Shown here piece after piece: positions 42,876 to 52,193 of a stretch of 64,000 bases of DNA. This stretch comes from Chitinophagales bacterium (GTDB lineage Bacteria; Bacteroidota; Bacteroidia; Chitinophagales; Saprospiraceae), in contig JAAFJY010000020.1 of assembly GCA_013299105.1 (NCBI GenBank), positions 1 through 64,000 of the forward strand, given 5' to 3'. A program made the position numbers and the translations under genes. Position 1 is the first letter of the stretch. Every line of letters starts with the position of its first letter. The notes beneath the pieces were generated by a model, which saw nothing but the letters and a program-made list of their open reading frames with translations, did not search any database and was not told the DNA's origin.

Positions 42876-43664
42876 TCATGCTCCAGTTTTTGGTGGCCAC
42901 AGCACAAAAGCACTGGTTCTTTTCACATATGCCTGGTATTGCGCATCGTTGCGGTATTTTTCCTCCAGCATCGGCACGCCAGACACCCGTAAAAGCAACC
43001 AAGCAATGGTCAGTGGCCCTACCAAACCCCACAAACCCAATGAAAAGCCCAGTGCGTAAATACCGATGCCCCACCAACACAAGGTTTCACCGAAATAATT
43101 GGGATGGCGCGAATACCGCCACAAACCAATTTGCATGACCTGGCCTCTGTTGTTGGGGTTCTTTTTGAAATCCATCATTTGCCAATCAGCAATGGCTTCG
43201 ATCAAAAAACCGGGTACAAACAGCAATAAACCCAAGCTTTGCCAAATTCCCCAAACCGGGACAGCACTGGCAGCCGCCAACTGAATGGGCAATGAGATGA
43301 CCCACATGAATAAGCCTTGCAGCAAAAATACCTGCAAGTAAGTGCGCCAAACCCAGTGGCGGCCCCATTCTTTTCGCCAATTGGCGTAGCGAAAATCTTC
43401 TTGCCTACGCTTCCGCGAGCGCAACCATAGGTAGATGCTCAAGCGCAAGCCCCAGGCCGCAACCATGCCAAAGAGCACCTGGTAGATCCATCCACTTTGA
43501 TTGCCACGGTTCCACATCACCACTGCCGCTACGCCCACAAAGCCTAAGCCCCAAGCGATATCGGCCAGCCCATTGTCTTTTTGCCACAGCGCAATGAGGG
43601 TCCAGGCACTCTGATAAAGAAAGATAAAAAAAGCAGCACTTAACAACAACTCGAACATTGGCAT
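42876..43664 (-). CDS. DUF1295 family membrane protein (steroid 5-alpha-reductase-like)
   Basis: This 262-residue polytopic protein has about seven membrane helices. The NADPH/substrate-site motif in the C-terminal third, LWRYSRHPNYFGETLCWWGI, is the diagnostic motif of DUF1295 and related isoprenylcysteine methyltransferase/reductase folds. It is followed by a VSGVPMLEEKYRNDAQYQAY segment, also typical. The likely role is reduction or modification of a membrane lipid, but no substrate is known. It converges with the lipoprotein gene with no bases between the two stop codons. Confidence 0.88.
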   Translation of the reverse strand: MPMFELLLSAAFFIFLYQSAWTLIALWQKDNGLADIAWGLGFVGVAAVVMWNRGNQSGWIYQVLFGMVAAWGLRLSIYLWLRSRKRRQEDFRYANWRKEWGRHWVWRTYLQVFLLQGLFMWVISLPIQLAAASAVPVWGIWQSLGLLLFVPGFLIEAIADWQMMDFKKNPNNRGQVMQIGLWRYSRHPNYFGETLCWWGIGIYALGFSLGLWGLVGPLTIAWLLLRVSGVPMLEEKYRNDAQYQAYVKRTSAFVLWPPKTGA

Positions 43665-43694
43665 GATTTAAGTATTTATAAACCAGTTATTTAC

Positions 43695-43702
43695 TACATT
43701 TG
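43695..43702 (+). promoter_or_regulatory. Candidate Bacteroidota -7 box for the DUF2911 gene
   Basis: TACATTTG is a full match to TAnnTTTG in the divergent gap 43665-43833. It lies 131 bases before the start at 43834. A clear -33 partner is not seen. Confidence 0.45.
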
Positions 43703-43833
43703 CAATCAGAAAATTTCGCGTTATTGATCGGATCAATGCGTTATCATTCCGTTAAAATCCTTTGGAACATAAAACTACAAAGCTTGTTCAGTAGTTTTCT
43801 TACCATGACTTTTCATTCATCAAACCTTACAAC

Positions 43834-44361
43834 ATGCGTTTTTACCAATTACTTTGTGGACTAGCATTTTTCAGCTTTTTGTCGGCCTCAGCTTTGCAGG
43901 CCCAAAATAGCAAATCACAACAACCCAGCCCCCTAAAAACGTCTACCAAAGCCTTGGGTGACCTCAACATCAAGATCGAATACAGTGCACCATCCGTAAA
44001 AGGCCGTGCCATTTGGGGTGGCTTGGTCCCCTATGATAAAGTATGGCGCACCGGAGCCAACAAGGCCACTGTTTTTGAAATTAACAAAGATGTCACGATT
44101 AGTGGCCAGGCCCTGCCCGCTGGAAAATATGGATTATTTACCATTCCTGGTGAAAAAGAGTGGACCATTATTTTCAACAAGGATGGTGAACAATGGGGCG
44201 CTTACGGTTACAAAAAAGAAAAAGATGTACTGCGCGTCACTGCCAAACCTGTAAGCGCCGAGTCTTCAGTTGAGCAACTGGAGATCCAAGTAAGCGATGC
44301 AGGCGAGGTGACAATCGCCTGGGAAAAAGTAAAAGTTGCTTTCAAAGTTGCAGCGAAGTAA
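43834..44361 (+). CDS. DUF2911 domain secreted protein
   Basis: This 175-residue protein has a signal peptide (MRFYQLLCGLAFFSFLSASA, cleaved near LQA) and then a DUF2911 domain: IKIEYSAPSVKGRAIWGGLV, PYDKVWRTGANKATVFEINK, GKYGLFTIPGEKEWTIIFNK, GAYGYKKEKDVLRVTAKP. The domain is common in Bacteroidota periplasmic or surface proteins and of unknown role. It is a single gene followed by a strong hairpin terminator. Confidence 0.9.
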   Translation: MRFYQLLCGLAFFSFLSASALQAQNSKSQQPSPLKTSTKALGDLNIKIEYSAPSVKGRAIWGGLVPYDKVWRTGANKATVFEINKDVTISGQALPAGKYGLFTIPGEKEWTIIFNKDGEQWGAYGYKKEKDVLRVTAKPVSAESSVEQLEIQVSDAGEVTIAWEKVKVAFKVAAK

Positions 44362-44396
44362 ATGGGATTTATCCATTGCATACTTGATGAGCAATT

Positions 44397-44437
44397 GAAA
44401 AGTCCAAGGGTCTATGGCTCTTGGACTTTTCGGTTTT
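44397..44437 (+). terminator. Intrinsic terminator after the DUF2911 gene
   Basis: GAAAAGTCCAAG at 44397-44408 pairs with CTTGGACTTTTC at 44420-44431, followed by GGTTTT. The stem is 12 perfect pairs with an 11-base loop, 36 bases after the stop codon. Confidence 0.75.
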
Positions 44438-44517
44438 ATACGTACCTTTGTTGGTGTAATAGCCGGTTTTTCGCAACAATCCATGCAAAAGTCGTTCAGA
44501 ATCAACGTACACCACTT

Positions 44518-44904
44518 ATGAGACAACAACTACCTACAATGACTGGCCTTTTTTGCTTGTTATTGCTCGGGTCATTGGCCTGCAAAAAAGAGCCAAAAAT
44601 AGAACAGGCTGATTTGATCGGTCGCTGGGATGTGACCAATGCAACCCGCAACGGCACCCCGAGCGAAGCTTTAACAGGACTCTTTTTTGAGTTTTTTGGC
44701 GATGGTAAAATGCTCACTAACCTGTCAGGGGTCGACATGAGCGCAACTTACAAGCTCAAAGACAAACTCTTGTTGCAACGCGGGGGAGAAATGGATGTTG
44801 ATTACCAAATCGAAGAACTGAGTGACTCCACCCTAATCCTCAATACCCACTTGCGAAATTTTGATTTCCACTTCGAATTAAAAAAGAAGGTCTTGGAGAA
44901 TTGA
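44518..44904 (+). CDS. Lipocalin-like lipoprotein
   Basis: From the ATG at 44518 it has 128 residues, starting with the lipoprotein signal MTGLFCLLLLGSLACKKEPK (lipobox SLAC, after MRQQLPT). LIGRWDVTNATRNG is the lipocalin-family opening, and the beta-strand-rich body (FEFFGDGKMLTNLSG, YKLKDKLLLQRG) fits a lipocalin-like calycin barrel found in many Bacteroidota lipoproteins. The open frame back to 44362 crosses the preceding terminator and is not used. It is convergent with the SGNH gene, with 13 bases between stops. Ligand unknown. Confidence 0.7.
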   Translation: MRQQLPTMTGLFCLLLLGSLACKKEPKIEQADLIGRWDVTNATRNGTPSEALTGLFFEFFGDGKMLTNLSGVDMSATYKLKDKLLLQRGGEMDVDYQIEELSDSTLILNTHLRNFDFHFELKKKVLEN

Positions 44905-44917
44905 GTGTCGATTTCAA

Positions 44918-45628
44918 CTAACGCCCATAAGCCTTCAAAATCAGTTCTTTTAGGCCTTCCACCCAACGTTTGTACATCAAACCTGAGGGGTGCAAATCGT
45001 CTTTGGCGATCAGGTCTTTGTCGTCCTTCCCTTCTCTGGAAATGGGTGTAATGTTGTGATAGGCCACGCCCTTTGAAAAGGTGATCTTACGATTGATGTC
45101 ATTGAATTGATCAATTCGGGCAGGCACATTGCGGGTCACGATGCGTTGGCCAAATGGGGTTACTCCGTAATCAGGAATCGACAACACCCAAACCCGATCT
45201 TTGCGCCCTCCAGCTAGTTTAATGGCCCAATCCAGCAAAAAAGCAAATTCTTGGCGATACACTTCGATGTCCAAACCTCGGTATTCATTGTTCACCCCAA
45301 TCAACAAAGTAACCAAGTCCCACTTGCCTGTATCTACTTGCTCGGCTTGCATGGCTTTGATCAATTGATCGCTAGACCAGCCCAAGCGCGCTACCAATTT
45401 TGGGTTTTTGCAGGGCAAGCCTTTTTCCCGCAATTGTTCTGCCAATTGACGCGGGAAACGCTCTTTGGCAGATACACCTGAACCTATGGTGTAGGAATCA
45501 CCCAAGGCCAAGTAACTCAAAGAATCTTTTTTTGCCATCGTCACATTTTGAGCCAATAAACCATGAATAAGCAGTAAATATGCGCCAATAGTCGATAGGA
45601 AGCGGCGCTGGGCAGATTTTTTTTGCAT
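44918..45628 (-). CDS. Secreted SGNH/GDSL hydrolase
   Basis: This esterase/lipase-like protein of about 236 residues has its start taken at 45628, so that MQKKSAQRRFLSTIGAYLLL forms a signal peptide. The catalytic blocks are YLALGDSYTIGSG (Ser nucleophile), the Gly-containing WDLVTLLIGVNNEYRG (Asn oxyanion residue) and DDLHPSGLMY (Asp-x-x-His pair). SGNH hydrolases remove acyl groups from sugars, lipids or peptidoglycan, and the substrate here is unknown. The next gene on the plus strand starts 41 bases from it, so promoters are shared. Confidence 0.9.
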   Translation of the reverse strand: MQKKSAQRRFLSTIGAYLLLIHGLLAQNVTMAKKDSLSYLALGDSYTIGSGVSAKERFPRQLAEQLREKGLPCKNPKLVARLGWSSDQLIKAMQAEQVDTGKWDLVTLLIGVNNEYRGLDIEVYRQEFAFLLDWAIKLAGGRKDRVWVLSIPDYGVTPFGQRIVTRNVPARIDQFNDINRKITFSKGVAYHNITPISREGKDDKDLIAKDDLHPSGLMYKRWVEGLKELILKAYGR

Positions 45629-45669
45629 GAATACAACGCTTGTGATAGGTTTGTGCAAATTTATGCATT

Positions 45670-45945
45670 ATGCCCAAAATTCGCTCTATCGAAGTGCTTT
45701 TAATCCAGGTTGTCATCTACCTCGCTATCTGGTTGACCAATGACTACCTGGCCACCTACTTGAGCCTGATCTTGGGCAGCATCTGTTTTTTTATCCTGTT
45801 TTTTACGGGCATTGCTGAATTACTGGAGCGCTCCAAAATTTCCAAGAATTACTTTTGGTTCATGCTGATGTCGGTGATTGCGCCGATTTTAGCAGCCATC
45901 ATTTTTTTCCTGCTTGGTGGGGAATTGAGCTGGGATGACCTTTGA
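45670..45945 (+). CDS. Small integral membrane protein
   Basis: This 91-residue protein has three hydrophobic helices (LLIQVVIYLAIWLT, YLSLILGSICFFILFFTGIA, WFMLMSVIAPILAAIIFFLL) and a short acidic end. It resembles small conserved membrane proteins in Bacteroidota genomes, with no known function. It is divergent from the SGNH gene. Confidence 0.65.
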   Translation: MPKIRSIEVLLIQVVIYLAIWLTNDYLATYLSLILGSICFFILFFTGIAELLERSKISKNYFWFMLMSVIAPILAAIIFFLLGGELSWDDL

Positions 45946-45947
45946 TC

Positions 45948-45987
45948 AGTTGTTAATGGTTAATGGTTAGTTGTTAATGGTTAGTTG
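45948..45987 (+). repeat. Short tandem repeats of TTAATGGTTAG
   Basis: AGTTGTTAATGGTTAATGGT TAGTTGTTAATGGTTAGTTG lies just after the small membrane protein and consists of near-exact 7-14 base units. The rest of the gap to 46169 has no gene that I can support. Confidence 0.55.
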
Positions 45988-46169
45988 CTGTTCATTGGGC
46001 ACTTGGTTTATTTTGTAGTAGCTAAAGTGTTTTAGTCCATGGGTGAAAGGGTGTTTCAAGTCTATCTTATTATTCTCTAGCAGCTACATCAAAAAGTGCC
46101 GGGCATATCAACTACATGTCAATACTATGCCAAAACGAATCTACGTTTCAGCAAAAATGAAAAACGACT

Positions 46170-46853
46170 TTGAAAACCCTAAAAAAACTACTCCGACTCC
46201 TCGCCTACAGCCTTCTGATCTTGATCGTCGCCATCGCTTTGTTCTTCCTGTGCGATGCGGTCTTGGGGCGCATACCCACAAAAGCAGAAGCCAATACCCA
46301 CAAAGATGTACTCATTTACCTACAAAGCGATGGTACCCATTGCGACCTGGCTCTTCCTGTCAAAACGAGCGTGATCGATTGGAGCCGTAAAATCCGTTAC
46401 GAGCACACCCGTAGCCGCGACAGCAACATGACCTACCTTTCCTTTGGCTGGGGCGAAAAAATCTTCTACCTGGAAACGCCTCATTGGAGCGACTTGACGG
46501 TAAAAAACGCCTTGCGGTCAAGCTTGGGTTTTGGCAGTCCTGCCGTTCATACCCGCTTCCATTTTAGCCTGCAAGCGCATGAAAATTGTATTCCGATTTA
46601 CCTCAGTTGGGCGCAGTATCGACGCCTCGTGGCTTACCTGCAAAAAAGCTTGGAGCGCAACAAACAAGGCCAACTTATCCATATCCCAACCCCGACTAGT
46701 TATGGCCCCAGCGATGCTTTTTACGAAGGGCATGGCCATTATGGATTCAATCATTCCTGCAACACCTGGGTCAATCGTGCTTTGAAAAGTTGTGGTCAAA
46801 AAGCCGCACTTTGGACCGCTTTTGAGAAAGGAGTGATGCGCTGGCATCGTTAG
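46170..46853 (+). CDS. TIGR02117/DUF2459 family protein
   Basis: This 227-residue protein has an N-terminal membrane helix (LLAYSLLILIVAIALFFLCD) and an extracytoplasmic domain with family blocks KDVLIYLQSDGTHCDLALPV, LSFGWGEKIFYLETP and the C-terminal NHSCNTWVNRALKSCG. The Cys in SCNTW and the His at HCDL recall the arrangement of NlpC/P60-like folds, but activity is not known. A TTG start at 46170 is needed. The nearest ATG at 46157 is in another frame. Single gene. Confidence 0.8.
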   Translation: MKTLKKLLRLLAYSLLILIVAIALFFLCDAVLGRIPTKAEANTHKDVLIYLQSDGTHCDLALPVKTSVIDWSRKIRYEHTRSRDSNMTYLSFGWGEKIFYLETPHWSDLTVKNALRSSLGFGSPAVHTRFHFSLQAHENCIPIYLSWAQYRRLVAYLQKSLERNKQGQLIHIPTPTSYGPSDAFYEGHGHYGFNHSCNTWVNRALKSCGQKAALWTAFEKGVMRWHR

Positions 46854-47041
46854 ACAACTACTAACAAGCTCAAAACTGTTCATGATCGTACAGCAGGAAT
46901 GTCCATTTTCGCACAATTAAAGCAAAAATCATTCCCACAATTTTCTATCAATCAGCTCCTTAAACATTTTGGCACAAAAATTGTCTTTGTTCCTTTGTGA
47001 CAACGCATCCAGTAAACGCCTCACTACTCAAAACCATTCTT

Positions 47042-49471
47042 ATGTTCTACAACAACCTCGTACTTGCCTGGCGCAAACTGAAGCGTGACCGTACTTTCAC
47101 TGCCATCAATGTATTGGGGCTAGCCATGGGCATTGCGGCTTTCTTGCTGATATTAGAGTTTGTAAGTCAGCAACGCCAGGTCAATGGCTTCCACGCAAAT
47201 CTGCCCAACATGTACCGCCTACTCAGCGGCAATGCGGAGGGAGAATCTTGGCCGGAGGTGGAGCCGGGTTGGGCACCTTTGGCCAAAGCGCAATTTCCAG
47301 AAGTAGTTGATTATTGTCGCTTTGAAACGGGCATTGGCCAGGGGATTATCTTAAACGAGAGTGGCAGCAAGTCCTTCCGCGAGGACAAAATAGGATATGT
47401 AGAAGGGAATTTTTTCTCTTTTTTCAGCTTTCCGCTGCTCAAAGGAAAGGCTGAATTTTTGAAAAACCCCGATGTGGCTTTCATTTCTGAAAGTTATGCC
47501 AAAAAATACTTCAACAGCGAGGATCCAATTGGACAAACCCTCCGCCTGGCCAATCAATTTGGCGAAAAGAGCTACCTGATCCAAGGTGTTTTCAAGGACA
47601 TGGGTGAAAACTCCAGCTTTCAATATGACATGGTTTTCTCGCTCGAAACCTTGCGTAATAAAGCCAATTTAGGCTACAACGATTGGGCTTCGCTGGACCA
47701 AATCGACAACCAATACACCAATTGTTTATTTGAACTAAAACCTGGTACCGATTACCGTAGTTTTGAAAAAAAGCTCAACCAATTTCGCAAAGAGCGCTTG
47801 GATGATGTGGATGGCAGTGTCTTCTACCTGCAACCTTTTTCGCAGACCCATTTGGCAACTTCCTTGTCTGACAATCTCCACCATACAGGCCAATTGCGCA
47901 ATGTGTACATCATGGGCTTGATCGCAACCTTGATGTTGCTAATAGCCTGGTTCAACTACATCAACCTGAGTACCGCTAAAGCCCTGCAACGTGCGGCTGA
48001 GGTAAGTGTACGTAAAGTAATTGGTGCCAAAAGGAGCCAACTCGTATCTCAATTTCTCTCCGAATCTTTGTTGGTCAATACGCTGGCATTTATTTTGGCT
48101 GGGTTGATTGTTCTGGCATTGCAAGCAAGTTTCAATCGTTTAATTGGGACAGAACTTTCACTCGGCACATTGTTTGGATCCAACACCTGGCTCCTGGGAA
48201 TTGGGCTATTGGTTTTGGGCGGGCTAACATCAGGTGCATATACCGCCTATGCATTGTCCAATTTTGAGCCTTTAGCTGCCATCAAAGGTCAATTTAAGAG
48301 CGGCACCAAAGGGGCATTTTTACGCAAAAGCCTGGTGGTGACTCAGTTTGCCATCACAACTGGGTTGATTTTATTCACCATTGTGATCTACAGCCAAATT
48401 CAGCACATGCAAAAGCAGGATTTAGGCCTAAACATTGAGCGCATGTTGGTGGTGAAGGGGCCACAAATTGGGCGGGACAGCACCTACAAAAATCGGAAAA
48501 ATGCGTTTTTGCAAGAAATCCGACAGCAGGCCCTGATCAGTGATTTTTGCACCAGCGGCAGTGTTCCAAGTCAGGGTTATAACTTCAATACCGCTGGGTT
48601 TACTTCTCCCAAATCTCAACCCAACGATGAAGAAAAATCATACGCTTGCATGGAAATCAGCAGCCAGTTTTTGCCCGTTTATGGTGCCAAAATGGCCGCT
48701 GGGCGCAATTTTAGCGAAGTAGAATGCGAGATATCCTGGAACGATAACAGCAAGATCTTACTCAATGAAGCTGCTGCCAGGTCCCTGGGCTTTGAGCACC
48801 CAGAAGATCTCGTGAGCAAAAAAATTCGCTGGGATGAAAGATTCCTGGATGTACTTGGCATCGTTGCAGACTATCACCACCAGGGTTTGCAGCAGGGAAT
48901 TGCCCCTACCATTTATTTTCCGACAAATAACAGTTCATTTTTTAGCCTAAAACTTGCTAAATCCGATGACCTGAGCCAACAAATCAGGCAAGTAGAGAAG
49001 CTTTACAAAGCCCAGTTTGGTGGAAACCCATTTGACTATTTTTTTGCTGATGAAAACTACAATAAGCTATATCAGGCTGAACGGGGCTATGGAGCTCTAT
49101 TTAGTATTGCTGCCATCTGGGCCATCTTCATTGCATGTTTAGGACTTTATGGTTTGTCCGTGTTCATGGTGAAAGCCCGCACCAAGGAAATGGGTGTTCG
49201 CAAAGTGCTTGGTGCGTCAATAAGCAGCATCACAGCACTTTTGACCAGTGATTTTCTAAAACTGGTGATTGTGGGCATTCTAATCGTATCGCCACTGGCA
49301 TGGTACTACATGCACAGTTGGCTCAACAATTTTGCTTACCACATCAATGTATCTTGGTGGATGTTTGGTCTGGCAGCTTTGTTGGCTGTGTTAATTGCAT
49401 TATTGACAGTGGGCTATCAAAGCGTCAAGGCTGCAATTAATAATCCAGTGGATAGCTTGAGGAGTGAATGA
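47042..49471 (+). CDS. FtsX/MacB-type ABC transporter permease
   Basis: This protein of about 809 residues has its start at 47042 (MFYNNLVLAWRKLKRDRTFT). It has the four-plus-four helix pattern of long FtsX permeases, with large periplasmic domains between helices 1-2 and 5-6. The two coupling-helix motifs read AAEVSVRKVIGAKRSQLVSQ and KARTKEMGVRKVLGASISSI. No ATP-binding subunit is adjacent. Such orphan permeases are common in Bacteroidota and probably share an ATPase. They belong to the class that pushes lipids, peptides or lipoproteins through the periplasm. Confidence 0.9.
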   Translation: MFYNNLVLAWRKLKRDRTFTAINVLGLAMGIAAFLLILEFVSQQRQVNGFHANLPNMYRLLSGNAEGESWPEVEPGWAPLAKAQFPEVVDYCRFETGIGQGIILNESGSKSFREDKIGYVEGNFFSFFSFPLLKGKAEFLKNPDVAFISESYAKKYFNSEDPIGQTLRLANQFGEKSYLIQGVFKDMGENSSFQYDMVFSLETLRNKANLGYNDWASLDQIDNQYTNCLFELKPGTDYRSFEKKLNQFRKERLDDVDGSVFYLQPFSQTHLATSLSDNLHHTGQLRNVYIMGLIATLMLLIAWFNYINLSTAKALQRAAEVSVRKVIGAKRSQLVSQFLSESLLVNTLAFILAGLIVLALQASFNRLIGTELSLGTLFGSNTWLLGIGLLVLGGLTSGAYTAYALSNFEPLAAIKGQFKSGTKGAFLRKSLVVTQFAITTGLILFTIVIYSQIQHMQKQDLGLNIERMLVVKGPQIGRDSTYKNRKNAFLQEIRQQALISDFCTSGSVPSQGYNFNTAGFTSPKSQPNDEEKSYACMEISSQFLPVYGAKMAAGRNFSEVECEISWNDNSKILLNEAAARSLGFEHPEDLVSKKIRWDERFLDVLGIVADYHHQGLQQGIAPTIYFPTNNSSFFSLKLAKSDDLSQQIRQVEKLYKAQFGGNPFDYFFADENYNKLYQAERGYGALFSIAAIWAIFIACLGLYGLSVFMVKARTKEMGVRKVLGASISSITALLTSDFLKLVIVGILIVSPLAWYYMHSWLNNFAYHINVSWWMFGLAALLAVLIALLTVGYQSVKAAINNPVDSLRSE

Positions 49472-49480
49472 TCAACACGA

Positions 49481-49524
49481 ATTTTGGTTCAGGATATTCT
49501 TTCAGAATTGCCCTGAACCAAAAT
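49481..49524. terminator. Bidirectional terminator between permease and Rpn gene
   Basis: ATTTTGGTTCAGG at 49481-49493 pairs with CCTGAACCAAAAT at 49512-49524, a perfect 13-base stem with A/T-rich outer ends. It lies between two convergent genes (49471 + and 49529 -). Confidence 0.75.
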
Positions 49525-49528
49525 ACAT

Positions 49529-50482
49529 TCATGCAAATTTCGCAGTGTGTTCTTCGATCATATCAAGCACCTCAGTTTCAGTTTTTCCTTGCCCCGAAAG
49601 ATAGCTTTGAATGACTTCCATAACATAGTCATCAGCTACTTCAGCGATGGAAGCAATGGTTGAAAAAGGCAAAACCTGGGCATCCCACATGTTCTGGATC
49701 ATTTCTATGGTTTTCAGCTCTTTGCCTTGCTCTAGACCTTGTTCGATCCCCTTTTCGATGCCTTGCTCAAGCCCCTTTTCAAGCCCCTTTTCAAGGCCAA
49801 TGAGTTCGCCTTTTTCTTTGCCTTCCAGGTATAGGCCATCGGTTTCAACTTCGTAATGAAAAGTCATGGCTTCGATTTGGTTTTTGACGATCAATTCCAT
49901 TTTGCGTAAACGTGATAAAATTAACAATTGTTTTTGAAACTTTCTGATTTGATTTTTCCCCTTTAACATTTTTTTCAGCCGGGTCAAAATCATTTTCGTC
50001 ACTTCTTCTGGCGAATCTCCACCGTAGTCGCACAACAAAGCCATGATGACTTCTTCTGGAGTTTCTCCATACAAAAACTCTTCCTTGGGATATTCAGCCA
50101 AAACGATGACTTTGAACTGATAATAAATACCGTCAATTCCCAAGGAATGCAGTAGGATTTTTGTTGCCTTTTCAACACCTGCATAAATGACCAACTGCTT
50201 CAAGGGTAAACCAGTGATTTGGTAAAAAAGCGCATAATGGACCAGGTTTCTCGCTCTCAAATCTTCATTACTGGTGTGGAATTCGATTTGTACGCCGAAG
50301 TTGGGATTGGCACCAAAAGCAATTACCTTCCGAATGTGGTCCATTTCCCGTTCAAGCGTCAATTGCATTTTTGCATCGATCGGGATCAATTCAGCGGGGT
50401 CAATGCCCAGAAATTTTTTCAATAAGGTGCGTTCCCAACTGGGGACATTTTCTTTGAAAACGCGGTCGTAGGTGTTGGCCAT
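49529..50482 (-). CDS. Rpn/YhgA-like PD-(D/E)XK nuclease-family protein
   Basis: This 317-residue protein belongs to the recombination-promoting-nuclease/putative transposase family found in multiple copies in many bacteria. The N-terminus MANTYDRVFKENVPSW and the GVQIEFHTSNEDLRARNLVH segment (Glu of the nuclease core, with Arg) are typical. The C-terminal third contains a run of EKGL/EQGI four-residue units at about 230-256 that forms a long charged helix. Such repeats expand and contract easily. No terminal inverted repeats or partner gene flank it, so it is probably an isolated copy. Nuclease activity is unproved. Confidence 0.85.
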   Translation of the reverse strand: MANTYDRVFKENVPSWERTLLKKFLGIDPAELIPIDAKMQLTLEREMDHIRKVIAFGANPNFGVQIEFHTSNEDLRARNLVHYALFYQITGLPLKQLVIYAGVEKATKILLHSLGIDGIYYQFKVIVLAEYPKEEFLYGETPEEVIMALLCDYGGDSPEEVTKMILTRLKKMLKGKNQIRKFQKQLLILSRLRKMELIVKNQIEAMTFHYEVETDGLYLEGKEKGELIGLEKGLEKGLEQGIEKGIEQGLEQGKELKTIEMIQNMWDAQVLPFSTIASIAEVADDYVMEVIQSYLSGQGKTETEVLDMIEEHTAKFA

Positions 50483-50705
50483 GAGTTTTTCGGTTTATAC
50501 GGCCAAAGATGTACAATATATCGGCTTCTCGCTTGGACACTTATACACCTTTTGTCCCCTCTGGTTTTCCAAAAAAACACTTGAACCCACTTTTCAAAAA
50601 ATCTAATAAACAATACTTTATATGATTTTGAAAATGACCCAAAGTCCAATTCCTCCCCAAGACTTGAATGCAATTTTTTTCAAAAATCAAGCCCCTTTTG
50701 TCGAA

Positions 50706-52193
50706 TCATCCTACTTCCAAGGCCAATTCCTTCATTTTTTCTTCCAACCACGAACGGTTAAATATCTCTTCGGCATGCTGCATGGCATTTTGAATGCGGC
50801 AAAGTTCCTGTCGAGCTTTTTCTAAAGGCAAATAATCCAGGCGACTCCGCAAATACGCGGCTTTGCGCGTGAGCCGAAACAAATTGAGGTAGCCCTTGCG
50901 GTACAAATCGGTCATGGTCGTATTGCGGGTCAGGAATTGACGAAATGATTCGGTCAGGAAGAAAAGGGGTTCAAACTCGCTCAGTTCATAGTAAGTTCGC
51001 AATAGCAAAGTCTTTGCGCCAAGGTTATAGCGTTGGTCACGGTACTGCACTTCTTGCAGCAGCAACATGGCTTCGTGGTAGTTTTTCAGGGTAAGGTGAT
51101 AACTGGCCAAGTTAAACTTGTAGGCATTGTCCCGAAATTCTGGGGCTAATTTATCGCGATAAGTCTCAATAAACTCCAAAACCCACTCATTTTCCTGTAA
51201 ACGCAAACCCGCAGTAACGATGTTTTTGTAATGCCATTCCAGCAAAAAACCGTCTTCCAACAGTAAATCTTGTTCCAATTGAGACTTGTACAAATAAAAC
51301 ACCTCGGCCAAAAAACTACCGTCGCCAGTGTTTACACGAGTCAGGCAATAGTTTCGGAAATAGTTATAAATGATGACTTTTTCCTCTCTAGTAAAAGTTT
51401 CTTCCCAGCGCCGAAACTCCTGTAGTGCATCGTAGTAAACAGCAGGATCGTTTTCAGCCAGGGTCTTGTATACCTTGAAATAAGTGATGATTGACGAAAT
51501 CTCCCGATAATCATCCTGATTTTCCTGGATTTCGTTGATGACAGCCTCTACCAAACGCGGAGGGCGTTCATTTTTTTTAATCCCTTGTCGAACAATGGTT
51601 TCGCATGCATCTTTTAGTTTTTCAGTCAGGAAAAATATATCCAACTGGGTTTGCTTTTGTTGAAATGTAGACTCAAAAGCAGCATTGTTGAACTGATTGA
51701 AGTAGCGGTCACCTTCGTTGATCAACAAAAATCGGGTAAAGTTGGCACCTAGGCCCAAAGTAGGGCTATGAAAAGAATCCTTGCTTAACTTTTCATACAA
51801 ACGCTCGTAAGCTCCAAATGCCTGCTGGGTGCGAAGTTCTCGTAAGAAAACGAACTGCTGTGAGAACTCATCCTCTCTGAAAGCTTCAAATGCCCAGAAT
51901 TCTTCCAATAGTCGTTGAGCATAAGATAATACTGGAGCCAAAAATTTTTCATTATATTTGCCTGGGCCAAAAACCGATTGATAAAGACGCTCTTTGCTGC
52001 AACGCTTTTCGTCAAGCCGAGGGTAAATCTCAGACAAGTAATCTATCAGATTCCTAACTTCCTCGTGCTTATTAAGGTACGGAGAAAAAATGAACTCTCT
52101 GAAACGGGTCATTTCTTTCCGATTCAACTTCTCTAAGCTTCGGATCAGTTTGTTGCTCTTCACAAAAAAGTCAATTTTTCGGTTTTTGAACAC
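50706..52193 (-). CDS. Large cytoplasmic protein of unknown function, TPR-like helical
   Basis: This 495-residue protein has no signal peptide. It is almost entirely helical, with aromatic and Arg/Glu-rich repeated patterns (FREFIFSPYLNKHEEVRNLI, YEKLSKDSFHSPTLGLGANF, YHLTLKNYHEAMLLLQEVQY), which suggests an alpha-solenoid/TPR-like array. It appears specific to saprospiral Bacteroidota. Its 3' end faces the Rpn gene region, and its 5' end faces the 1482-residue T9SS protein. No enzyme motif is visible. A scaffolding or regulatory role is only a guess. Confidence 0.65.
   Translation of the reverse strand: MFKNRKIDFFVKSNKLIRSLEKLNRKEMTRFREFIFSPYLNKHEEVRNLIDYLSEIYPRLDEKRCSKERLYQSVFGPGKYNEKFLAPVLSYAQRLLEEFWAFEAFREDEFSQQFVFLRELRTQQAFGAYERLYEKLSKDSFHSPTLGLGANFTRFLLINEGDRYFNQFNNAAFESTFQQKQTQLDIFFLTEKLKDACETIVRQGIKKNERPPRLVEAVINEIQENQDDYREISSIITYFKVYKTLAENDPAVYYDALQEFRRWEETFTREEKVIIYNYFRNYCLTRVNTGDGSFLAEVFYLYKSQLEQDLLLEDGFLLEWHYKNIVTAGLRLQENEWVLEFIETYRDKLAPEFRDNAYKFNLASYHLTLKNYHEAMLLLQEVQYRDQRYNLGAKTLLLRTYYELSEFEPLFFLTESFRQFLTRNTTMTDLYRKGYLNLFRLTRKAAYLRSRLDYLPLEKARQELCRIQNAMQHAEEIFNRSWLEEKMKELALEVG

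Noticed and set aside
45948-46169. Possible CRISPR-like tandem repeats
   Set aside because: The units are only 7-14 bases, adjacent without spacers, and there are no cas genes in the window.
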